64,000 nt of DNA from CBDBBY01 sp965205055 (lineage in GTDB: Bacteria > Pseudomonadota > Alphaproteobacteria > Rhodobacterales > Rhodobacteraceae): assembly GCA_965205055.1 (NCBI GenBank), contig OZ242030.1:1674001-1738000 (forward strand). The letters are read 5' to 3'. Below are positions 38,453 through 47,035 of this stretch, piece by piece. Numbering within the stretch: the stretch's first letter is position 1; every line of letters begins with the position of its first letter. The translations under genes and the position numbers were made by a program. Below the pieces are notes generated by a model, which had not been told where the DNA came from, did no database searches, and saw nothing but the letters and a program-made list of their open reading frames with translations.

Positions 38453-38543
38453 CGCGCTTGACGGCACTTGGCTTCGCGAAGGACTGATCCACCATGGCAA
38501 AAAGTGAATTTGGGATCGACGTTACTCTCGATGGCATTCAAGT

Positions 38544-40310
38544 TTGTGCACAACCAGAAAAATTTGTTGGCAGGAAAAATTGATCTCTTACCGAACGGAC
38601 GCACCTGCTTCCTCGTACAGTCAAGCGGAGTACGAACGTGCGGTTGTGAACTCGTCGCTTTGGGCGGCGGCCGGCGATGCCCTCGGATGGATCACAGAGC
38701 TTTCCCGAGGAGCAAACGGCGTTAAGCACCGAACCGGCAAAGAGAAGGTTACGGAGCCGGTATCGTGGCAACGGTTCGTTGGTGGGCGGTCCGGCGTCAA
38801 AGTCGACCTACCAGCTGGAACCTACTCAGATGACACGCAACTTAGGCTTTGCGTTTCAAGGTCTATTCTCGGAAACGGATTCTTTGATGTCGAAACCTTT
38901 GCCAAAATAGAAGTAACGTCGTGGCAAGGATACTGCTTGGGCGCAGGCGTCGGCACCAAAGCCGCTGCTGCAAATTTGTCGAAGCGAGGTGTGAATTGGT
39001 TCTCCAATTTCTTCGCTTCCGATCGCCAGAAGTATACTGCGGCTGGCGGCAACGGCGCTGCCATGAGGATTCAACCGCATGTATGGAGCGCGAATGGGTC
39101 GCGCGATGAAATGATCCTTCGGGTCATGCAAGATGCAATCGTGACCCATAGAAATCCACATGGTTTTTGCGGTGCCGTATTCCACGCGCTGTGTATCTGG
39201 CATGCGTTGGTCGAACGAGAAATCCCAAGCTTGAAGGCCGCGAAAGAGTTCGTTTCCCATATGGGCGGGCTGCCTGCCATTCTTGAAAAAGATAGCCAAC
39301 TTGCCGGTGTCTGGAGACCATTTTGGGAAAACGAGGCTGGCATGAGTCTTGAATGCGCCGTTCGCGCTTTCCAGAATGACGCGTTTCAGGATATCTCGTT
39401 GATCAACGATGCTTTCGAAACGTCGATGATCCCGCCGGATTATCATGATCTCTTACACAGGCTCGGTTGTCTTACCGAAAAATATCGGGGTTCTGGATTC
39501 AAAACTGCGTTGGCCGCCTTGGCGCTCTCGTTATTGCATTCACCAGAGACCGTCGCAGATGCTTTGATCGAAGCCGCCAATGAATTGGACAGCGATACTG
39601 ATACAATCGCTACAATGTCGGGCGCGCTTTTGGGTATTCTAGCGAAGCATGAACCCATCTGGAAAATTCAGGATATTGAATATCTTAGATCGGAAGCGAA
39701 ACGAATGACGGACATTGCAAGAGGGACGACTGCATATAGCTTTCCATACCCCGACGTTGCCTTGTGGAAGCCGCCCGCCAATCAGTCGGATGCTGTTGTA
39801 ATTTGGAACGGAGAATTGGCGTTAACTGGCTTTGGAGTGCTTGAGCCTCAAGGCCAAGAGTACGCTGCTGGAACCGCTGTATGGCAGTGGTTCAGGTTGC
39901 CTTTCGGTCAGAGCGTACTGGCAAAGCGACGGAAGAAAGTTCAGTCACTTGTCAGTGCAGATCAAATGCCGCGCGAACCTTTGTTGTCAAACTCCAAGAG
40001 CGGAGTAACGATGAGCAATGAGGAAAACAACCTTTTTGCGTTTTCAACAAGTGAGCAGCAAAATCGTGATCGGGGCAGCGAAAATGCGCGCAAGCAAACA
40101 GTGGCGCATGAAAGGTTTACCAACCTAGATGAAGCCACAAAATCCGTTATCGATTCCGGCTTTGATGATGCCACAATTGGACGAGCCATAAATCAATGTA
40201 TTGATGATAGCATTAATCAAGAGCACGGCATCGAGCGTGTAATTGGCCTTTCGGCAATCATTGCTAAAGCACGCATTGCGCGCATCAAGAAAAAACAATC
40301 GCAAACCTAG
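38544..40310 (+). CDS. ADP-ribosylglycohydrolase-family protein with C-terminal extension
   Basis: A protein of up to 588 residues. The catalytic domain spans about residues 30-360 with AAAGDALGWITE, the metal-binding YSDDTQLRLCV, AAGGNGAAMRI, THRNPHGFCGAVFHAL and DSDTDTIATMSGALLGIL. It should remove ADP-ribose from a protein or nucleic acid, or process ADP-ribose derivatives. Beyond about residue 400 there is a second part of unknown fold and then a basic C terminus ending in IKKKQ. The first about 28 residues may not be native, because the gene begins close to IS5 remains. The gene lies inside inverted IS21-like ends. No obvious ADP-ribosyltransferase partner is next to it. Confidence 0.82.
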   Translation: MCTTRKICWQEKLISYRTDAPASSYSQAEYERAVVNSSLWAAAGDALGWITELSRGANGVKHRTGKEKVTEPVSWQRFVGGRSGVKVDLPAGTYSDDTQLRLCVSRSILGNGFFDVETFAKIEVTSWQGYCLGAGVGTKAAAANLSKRGVNWFSNFFASDRQKYTAAGGNGAAMRIQPHVWSANGSRDEMILRVMQDAIVTHRNPHGFCGAVFHALCIWHALVEREIPSLKAAKEFVSHMGGLPAILEKDSQLAGVWRPFWENEAGMSLECAVRAFQNDAFQDISLINDAFETSMIPPDYHDLLHRLGCLTEKYRGSGFKTALAALALSLLHSPETVADALIEAANELDSDTDTIATMSGALLGILAKHEPIWKIQDIEYLRSEAKRMTDIARGTTAYSFPYPDVALWKPPANQSDAVVIWNGELALTGFGVLEPQGQEYAAGTAVWQWFRLPFGQSVLAKRRKKVQSLVSADQMPREPLLSNSKSGVTMSNEENNLFAFSTSEQQNRDRGSENARKQTVAHERFTNLDEATKSVIDSGFDDATIGRAINQCIDDSINQEHGIERVIGLSAIIAKARIARIKKKQSQT

Positions 40311-40420
40311 CATCTTGTATGATTGTTAGTTCGTTGATTCTTCATTTTAATGTGCACCCATTTCATTGCAATAAATCCTGAAGTCCGACCGCATCTAATC
40401 CTGATCCACCCCTGAATCCG

Positions 40421-40488
40421 TTCCTCGCAAGGGCGAGGATTGCTTTTGGACGCCTATAGAAAAGATCATTTTTGGATGCTTATTAACA
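40421..40488 (-). repeat. IS21-like terminus, facing left
   Basis: Read on the minus strand this begins TGTTAATAAGCATCCAAAAA and contains a second unit with GGCGTCCAAAAGC. It is an inverted counterpart of the end at 37562. Its bases form the last codons of the DUF6088 gene. Confidence 0.6.
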
Positions 40489-41089
40489 TCTTGGAAGGCA
40501 GCGTCACCGATGCGCTCAGAGGTCCAGCCATCCATGCCGGAAGTATCGCACTCACGGCGATCAGCTCGTCGAAGTCTTCGGCGGAGAGCTTGTGCACAAT
40601 CGCTTCTATTCCGGTTTCGACTTCCCGGGGACCGAGCCAAGCTAGGGCGCGGACTGCATTGCCAGCTGGTCTGTGGGGTGCCACCAATTGCCAGCGCGGG
40701 GCATGGCGTAGCTGCACGGCCAGCGCGCCGAAATGCAGTCGACGGCTTGGTCCGGACGTCAGATAAACAGACCGTACCGGATTCTGGGTGGTCAAGCCGA
40801 GAGCGTTGGCGGCAGCCCCGCCGCAGGGAACAATTGTTTCGCCCCAGAGCGAAGAAAGCGATGCGATCGCCATCTCGATGGAGGGAGCGCAAGGACCGAA
40901 GCGGGTCTGGATGGGGCGCATGTAGACACCTTGGCAGATCCGCATGATTTGCCCTGATCGGGCGAGCTCGGAAAGCGCTTGATCAACCGCTGCCCTGCTG
41001 CCCAAGTGAAGCAGCGCACTTGGGCACAACGGGGCGGCCTCGGGGAGGGCTGAGGCCTGCTCCAGAATGCGGTTCGACAAGTTGGGCAT
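40466..41089 (-). CDS. DUF6088 (AbiEi-like) antitoxin-type protein, 3' end rebuilt by a mobile element
   Basis: A 207-residue protein with a winged-helix N terminus (VDQALSELARSGQIMRICQG, VYMRPIQTRFG) and a body of DUF6088/AbiEi type (GGAAANALGLTTQNPVRSVY, YLTSGPSRRLHFG). Such proteins are antitoxins or transcription repressors paired with an AbiEii-like nucleotidyltransferase toxin encoded downstream. Here the downstream side has been replaced by the IS21-like end, whose sequence encodes the last residues MLISIQK. The toxin gene is therefore missing and the antitoxin is an orphan. Confidence 0.75.
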   Translation of the reverse strand: MPNLSNRILEQASALPEAAPLCPSALLHLGSRAAVDQALSELARSGQIMRICQGVYMRPIQTRFGPCAPSIEMAIASLSSLWGETIVPCGGAAANALGLTTQNPVRSVYLTSGPSRRLHFGALAVQLRHAPRWQLVAPHRPAGNAVRALAWLGPREVETGIEAIVHKLSAEDFDELIAVSAILPAWMAGPLSASVTLPSKMLISIQK

Positions 41090-41669
41090 TGTGGCGTCTT
41101 GGCATGAATTCGTCAGAAATCAAGTGGCGATTATGACAGATTGCAATGGCCTGCGTCAGTTCAGCTGTTGAATTCTCTTCACGCCGGAATTCAGGATGCA
41201 TTCGCTCTGCTCCGCAGTTCTGGAACTGCGGCTGTTTCCTTATCGACTTCTCTGTTTGACTCTCACCGACGTCACACCACTTTAGGCCGAATGCTTGAAA
41301 CGGGCGTGACGGAGCCGCGCTTCAGGAACGCCGAAGGTGGCTAGCGTCGCGTAGAGCTCATTCAACACGGCAACAACTACCGCGATGTGTGGGCAAATAC
41401 GGATTGTCGCTCGCTGCGCATGTAAGATTAGCTCAAGAAAAACGGCCATACCAGCCGTGATTGCGAGACAGCCGATATCTCGAGCGCACTGCTGACGAAT
41501 TACGGTCAATACCAACCAAAAATCACTTCAAAATAGATCTTTGTCACGCGCCGATCCAATGTATCAAAGTAACCTACCATGCCTCGCATGCTCGGAAGAA
41601 TCACTGTTTCGATTATTCCAAATCGTTCTCTGGTCATTTAACTTGGGATGCTAGGTTGTTAATGCTTAA
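41090..41669. other. Intergenic, no recognisable gene
   Basis: About 580 bases with only short frames lacking family features. Probably decayed accessory DNA. Confidence 0.5.
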
Positions 41670-42246
41670 TTATAAGCTTTGATGTGCAAGCAAAGTGTCC
41701 CTTAACTCTACTTCATATACCCTTTTTACTTGCTCTACATCTGTGCCAATCTCATATGCTCCCTTGCGAATTTTTCTTTGAAAGCCTGAATCTTCTTGAA
41801 ATTGGCCCGAAACATACTCTTTGCACAACTCAAATATCTCAAATTCCTGCTTTCCTGACACCAGCTTGGCAAGATGCGCAGCGTGATCAAACTGTCCACG
41901 ATCCTATTGAAAGGACTTCAGAAATTTTCTTTCCGAGCTCCGTAAGTTGGACAGGACTATTTTACTCCACGGCCTGAGATGAATTCAAGCGTTTAAGAAT
42001 ACGACCAATCTTCTCCCTGTTCTCACTCATGTATTCTTCAACTTCATTCATGTATTCCTTAACTTCACTCGTAGAATCCTTGAATAGTTTTCGATCAGCG
42101 TTGACTTCTCCTTTCCGCTCACCGAATTTACATGCCGCCCTAATCACAGTAAGGGCAATTCCAAATACTGCAACCGTAGCTGCCACAACCGCTGCTATCA
42201 TGTGCCATTCGGTCATAACGTTATCCTGTGCAATCCGCCCCGTCAT
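41670..42246 (-). pseudogene. Broken paralogue of the membrane coiled-coil protein at 28031
   Basis: The first part (42246 to 41962) encodes a membrane span (MIAAVVAATVAVFGIALTVI), VNADRKLFKDSTSEV and a coiled coil ending in SSQAVE followed by TAA. The same frame continues with NSPVQLTELGKKISEVLSIG, matching the middle of the intact paralogue, then stops again. After a frameshift the C-terminal module appears: EFEIFELCKEYVSG, QRKIRKGAYEIGTDVEQVKR and VYEVELRDTLL. One nonsense codon plus a frameshift make this a pseudogene. Confidence 0.8.
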
Positions 42247-42838
42247 ATAATCGTATAATGCAACCTTGTGGCGATTGTTAGTGAAAAGTTTTCAGTATCG
42301 GCTTGGCAGGACAGACCCTGATGATTTGAGCGATGTTGGATCAACCCCGCTTCGGCTTTACCGGTACCGGCGCCGTTGGGTTGAAGTCGATCTGCCCTGA
42401 CCGGAATAGGTTTCGCTCTGCTGCTGTCCGCACTGCGATTCAGCCGCAATGTGGATGGGCACGAAGTTGGGCGCCGTACTAGCCGAAGGCAGGCAGTTCA
42501 ACACAAGCCGAATCAATGCGCAGAGATCACAATTCGCCCGAATACGCATCTCATCGAGATTTCGGCTCGCTCGCTATCGTGACCCACGCATCGACTTAGC
42601 TTGCGCAGGAAATTTCATCTTTGATCCGAGGTCTCCACGGCAGTCGGACCACGAACCGAAGGTTCCTTGATCTGTCCGCGCCAAACGAGAGTCGCAGGTC
42701 ATCGACTATCCAGACAAGGCTTTGTCGAAATTTGTTCCGCAAGCGCCATGCTTCAAGCCATCTCCCATATTTCGTTTTCTGCCCGGAAGGCGTAGGGAGC
42801 GAATTTCGCGTCAATCCGCATTCCTTGGATTTTGTCAC
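42247..42838. other. Intergenic, no recognisable gene
   Basis: About 590 bases before the aminotransferase gene. It should hold that gene's promoter; no riboswitch or operator was recognised. Confidence 0.5.
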
Positions 42839-44044
42839 ATGAATCTTGCCGCAGGCCGAAAATACATAGCAATTCCCGGACCGTCCGTCGTTCCCGACAA
42901 GGTGCTGGCCGCCATGCACAGAGCGGCGCCGGACATTTACGCCTCCGATTTGGAGGACATGGTGATCGAGACCATCGCCGATCTGAAGACGGTCGCCGGC
43001 ACTCGCGGTCATGCCGCGATTTACATCGCGAACGGGCACGGCACATGGGAAGCATGTCTTTCGAATACTCTGAGCAGAGGGGACCGAATCTTGACCCTTT
43101 CCACGGGGCTGTTCGCGAATGCCTGGGGCCGTGTGGCCGCTGATCTCGGAGCCGAGGTGGAATGCATTGAATTCGGGACGTCGGCTCCGATAGATCCGGC
43201 AGTGGTTGCTGAGCGCCTGACCCGTGATTCGGCGCACGCCATCAAAGCCGTGCTTGCCGTGCAGGTGGACACCGCGAGTTCCGTGTGCAACGACATCCAA
43301 GCGCTCTCAAAGGCAATCAAAGAAACCGGCCACCCCGCGCTGCTGATGGTCGACTGCGTTGCGAGTTTGGGTTGCGAGCGATTCCGGATGGACGACTGGG
43401 ACATCGACGTGATGCTGTCGGCAAGTCAGAAGGGGTTGATGACGCCGCCGGGAATTGGCTTTCTGTTTTTCAATGAACGCGCCAAGCGCATCGGTCGCGA
43501 CGCGAACATGAGAACCCGGTACTGGGACTGGAACGCGCGAGTCGAGCCGGAAGAATTCTATTTCAGATTCTGCGGCACTGCGCCGACCCATCATCTTTTC
43601 GGACTGCGTGCCGCGCTCGACATGCTGCTGAAGGACGAAGGGTTGGATTCCGCTCTCGACCGGCATGCGAGATTGGCTCAAGCGATCTGGGCGGCAGTCG
43701 GGGCTTGGGGAAAAGGCAGCGGAATTGCTCTGAATATCGAAAACGAGGCGCATCGCAGCCATGCCGTGACAACTGTTTGCCTCGGCGAAAAGCGCAGTTC
43801 TGAACTGAGGGAATGGACCGCTTCAGTCGCGGGCGTCACGCTCGGTATCGGGCTTGGAATGGAAACCCCCGAGGATCCCGAATCGCAAAGGTATTTTCGC
43901 ATGGCGCATATGGGGCATGTAAACGCGCACATGACGCTCGGGATGCTGGCGGTCGTGGATTCAGGCCTGAAGGCTCTCGGCATCAAGCACGGAGAAGGCG
44001 CATTGGAAGCCGCCGCCAAGGTCTGCTCCGGAACGGCCTCCTGA
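42839..44044 (+). CDS. Class V aminotransferase, serine- or alanine-glyoxylate type
   Basis: A 401-residue PLP enzyme. The N terminus YIAIPGPSVVPDKVLAAMHR is the classic class V start. The PLP-binding Asp region is LLMVDCVASLG and the Schiff-base lysine lies in MLSASQKGLMTPPG. The C-terminal domain includes YFRMAHMGHVNAHMTLGMLA. The length and motifs match serine-glyoxylate aminotransferases of the serine cycle and photorespiratory-type pathways. Which amino donor is used cannot be decided by eye. The ATG at 42839 was chosen because upstream codons do not resemble the family. Confidence 0.9.
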   Translation: MNLAAGRKYIAIPGPSVVPDKVLAAMHRAAPDIYASDLEDMVIETIADLKTVAGTRGHAAIYIANGHGTWEACLSNTLSRGDRILTLSTGLFANAWGRVAADLGAEVECIEFGTSAPIDPAVVAERLTRDSAHAIKAVLAVQVDTASSVCNDIQALSKAIKETGHPALLMVDCVASLGCERFRMDDWDIDVMLSASQKGLMTPPGIGFLFFNERAKRIGRDANMRTRYWDWNARVEPEEFYFRFCGTAPTHHLFGLRAALDMLLKDEGLDSALDRHARLAQAIWAAVGAWGKGSGIALNIENEAHRSHAVTTVCLGEKRSSELREWTASVAGVTLGIGLGMETPEDPESQRYFRMAHMGHVNAHMTLGMLAVVDSGLKALGIKHGEGALEAAAKVCSGTAS

Positions 44045-44083
44045 ACCTGCGAATTTGCCGAAGGCGTGACCGCGACCCCATCG

Positions 44084-46822
44084 TTACGCTGCGTCGCCGA
44101 GACGCTCCAAGGCCTTTTTGATTCGATTTGATTCCTCCGCGAGCAAATGGATTCGTGCGCTTGTTTGTTCCACGACTTCCGCAGGAGCTCCGCTGACGAA
44201 TTTGGGATTATTCAGCCGCGCTTCCAAGGCGGCAATATCTTGATTCGATTTTTCGCGCAGTTCAGCGAGCCTTGTTCTTTCGGCCGCGACATCGATGACA
44301 TCCGACAACGGCAGGCAGTAAATGGCGCCATCGACTGAAATCATCGCGGAGTCTTTGGGCGCAGCCTCGATACGGCTGACGTTCTTGATTCTGGCCAACC
44401 GCTTGATCAGCGATTCGTTTCCTTTGAACCGGGACGTCGCATCGGCGCTGGATTCCAGCTCAAGCAAGTTCAACTTGAGTCCCGCCGGCACTCGCAATTG
44501 CGACCTGACCGATCGAACCTCCTCAATCAGCTTGATGACCCACTCGGTCTCCAGATCCGCGCTCTCGTCCGCGAGTTCGCCAACCGTGAACTGAGGCCAA
44601 TCGGCATGCACGAGCAATTTGGTCCGGTTGGCGTTTTTGGACCAGATTTCTTCGGTTATGAACGGCATGAACGGGTGCAGCATGATGAGGCATTGATCCA
44701 ACGTCCAGCCTATCGTTGTGCGCGTTTCCTCAGCCAATCCGGAATCGTCCGAAGATAGCAGCGGCTTGGTGAACTCCAGATACCAGTCGCAGAATTTGCC
44801 CCAAACGAAACTGTAAAGCGTGTTCGCAGCTTCGTTGAACTTGTATGCGCGCAACGCCTCGTCCACGGATTCGCGGACTCTGGCAGCCTCGCCGACCATC
44901 CATCTGTTGACCGTCGCGCGAACATTGGCCGGGTTGTAGGACTCGACGGCGACGCATTCGTTCATTTCCGCGAAGCGCGCCGCATTCCAGATCTTCGTCG
45001 CAAAGTTCCTGTATCCCGCCACGCGGCTTTCGGCGAGCTTCAGATCGCGGCCCATGGCCGCCATCGAGGCCAGGGTGAAGCGCACGGCATCCGCGCCGTA
45101 TTTCTCGATGAGCTCGAGGGGGTCGATGACGTTTCCGAGCGATTTCGCCATCTTCTTGCCGTGCTGATCCCGCACTAGAGCATGGACGTAGACGGTGTGG
45201 AACGGAATGTTGTCGACGACGGCGAGTTGCATCATCATCATTCTGGCAACCCAGAAGAAAATGATGTCGAAACCGGTCACCAGCACATCCGTCGGGAAGT
45301 ACCTGCGCAGCTCCGGCGTCTGATCCGGCCAGCCCAGCGTTCCGATCGGCCAAAGGCCCGAAGAAAACCATGTGTCGAGAACGTCGGGGTCGCGGGTCAG
45401 CGGCTTCCCGTCCGCCTTCTCCGCAGCTTCTTCTTCGGTGGCCGCGCAGTATTGCCGTCCGTCGGAGTCATACCAGACCGGAACCTGGTGCCCCCACCAC
45501 AATTGCCGCGAAATGCACCATGGCTCGATGTTCTCCAGCCAATTGAAATACGTCTTCGCATAGCGCTCGGGCAGTATTTTGGTTCGCCCGCTCGTCACGG
45601 CTTCGATCGCGGGCTCCACCATTTTCTTCGCGTCGACGAACCATTGATCCGTAAGGTACGGTTCGATCGCCACTTTGGACCGGTCTCCGTGAGGAACCGT
45701 GTGCCGGTCGTCGACCGTCTTGTCGAGCCACCCTTGCCGAGTCGCCAGCTGGACAATGCGCTCCCTCGCCTCATACCGGTCGAGGCCGTCCAGCGACATC
45801 GTTTCATCCGTCGGCGCGCACCCGTCCAAGAACGCATCATTGCCCTTGAGATGCATTGTCGCCTTGGTCGACATGACGTTCACCGCAGGCAGTTTCTGCC
45901 GGACTCCGACCTCCCAGTCGTTGAAATCATGCGCGGGCGTCATCTTGACGGCTCCGGTGCCTTTGGTCGGGTCGGCATACGAATCGGCGACAATCGGAAT
46001 CGAACGGTTGGCGAGCGGCAAACGCACGGTCTTGCCGACCAGATGGGAGTACCTCGCATCCTCCGGATGGACGGCGACGCCCGTGTCGCCGAGCATCGTC
46101 TCCGGGCGCGTCGTGGCTACGACCAGGTAATCGCGCGTTTCATATTCGGCCGGATTGCCGTCCGAATCGAATGCGACCGGGTGCTCGTAAGTTTCGCCGT
46201 TCTCAAGTTCGTAGCGAAGGTGCCACATCTTCCCGTCGACTTCGACCTGTTCGACTTCGACGTCGGAGATTGCCGTTTCGAAATGCGGATCCCAATTGAC
46301 CAGACGCTTCCCCTTGAAGATGTAGCCCTTCTCGTAAAGCTCGATGAAGACCTTCAGGACGGCATCGTGGAACCCGGCATCCATCGTGAAACGGTTTCGC
46401 GACCAATCGCAGGACGCTCCGAGCCGCTTCAGCTGGTTGACGATCGCGCCGCCGGAACTCTCTTTCCACTCCCAGACCTTCTCGAGGAATTTCTCTCTGC
46501 CCAGCTCCCTGCGCGAAGGCATTCCGGCCTCCGCCAGAGAACGCTCAACCACCATCTGGGTCGCGATTCCGGCATGGTCCTGGCCCGGCTGCCAAAGGAC
46601 GTCGAAACCTCGCATCCGGTGCCATCTGATCAGGATGTCCTGCAGCGTGTTGTTGAACGCGTGACCCATGTGGAGGACACCTGTCACGTTCGGAGGCGGA
46701 ATCATTATGCAGAACGGCTCGGCGTCCGTTCGCGCGTTGGCGCCCGCGACGAACGCGTCCGAGGCCTCCCACATCTCGTAGATGCGCCTCTCCGTCTCGG
46801 CTGCATCGTATTTCGTTTCCAT
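44084..46822 (-). CDS. valS: Valyl-tRNA synthetase
   Basis: A 912-residue class Ia synthetase of normal length. The HIGH motif is GVLHMGHAFNNTLQD, preceded by IMIPPPNVT. The editing domain contains VVATTRPETMLGDTGVAVHP. The KMSKS motif is GKKMAKSLGNVIDP, with Ala in place of the first Ser. The anticodon-binding domain and the C-terminal coiled-coil arm (AALEARLNNPKFVSGAPAEV) are present. The ATG at 46822 gives METKYDAAETERRIYEMWE, the usual beginning. It is divergent from the CoxL-type gene. Confidence 0.96.
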   Translation of the reverse strand: METKYDAAETERRIYEMWEASDAFVAGANARTDAEPFCIMIPPPNVTGVLHMGHAFNNTLQDILIRWHRMRGFDVLWQPGQDHAGIATQMVVERSLAEAGMPSRRELGREKFLEKVWEWKESSGGAIVNQLKRLGASCDWSRNRFTMDAGFHDAVLKVFIELYEKGYIFKGKRLVNWDPHFETAISDVEVEQVEVDGKMWHLRYELENGETYEHPVAFDSDGNPAEYETRDYLVVATTRPETMLGDTGVAVHPEDARYSHLVGKTVRLPLANRSIPIVADSYADPTKGTGAVKMTPAHDFNDWEVGVRQKLPAVNVMSTKATMHLKGNDAFLDGCAPTDETMSLDGLDRYEARERIVQLATRQGWLDKTVDDRHTVPHGDRSKVAIEPYLTDQWFVDAKKMVEPAIEAVTSGRTKILPERYAKTYFNWLENIEPWCISRQLWWGHQVPVWYDSDGRQYCAATEEEAAEKADGKPLTRDPDVLDTWFSSGLWPIGTLGWPDQTPELRRYFPTDVLVTGFDIIFFWVARMMMMQLAVVDNIPFHTVYVHALVRDQHGKKMAKSLGNVIDPLELIEKYGADAVRFTLASMAAMGRDLKLAESRVAGYRNFATKIWNAARFAEMNECVAVESYNPANVRATVNRWMVGEAARVRESVDEALRAYKFNEAANTLYSFVWGKFCDWYLEFTKPLLSSDDSGLAEETRTTIGWTLDQCLIMLHPFMPFITEEIWSKNANRTKLLVHADWPQFTVGELADESADLETEWVIKLIEEVRSVRSQLRVPAGLKLNLLELESSADATSRFKGNESLIKRLARIKNVSRIEAAPKDSAMISVDGAIYCLPLSDVIDVAAERTRLAELREKSNQDIAALEARLNNPKFVSGAPAEVVEQTSARIHLLAEESNRIKKALERLGDAA

Positions 46823-47035
46823 CTGCGCACACGCCTCTTCGTCCGGACCGCGACATTGAATCCGCTGCCAATTAATCAATTCATGCCGGAATTTGAAGCA
46901 TGCCGGACGCGCGAAGTTCGGGCCGACGGGCGCGCGTCGGCCTTGAATCTCCCTGCGAAGGCGGATAATCGGCCGCTTGACCCGAGCGAGGGAGCCCGGG
47001 CGCAAAAATTTCCGAAGCCGTCAGAGTGAATCCAC

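Noticed and set aside
45182..47029. 615-codon plus-strand frame opposite valS
   Set aside because: Antisense shadow of valS; the valS protein is complete with all motifs and the shadow shows no domain.
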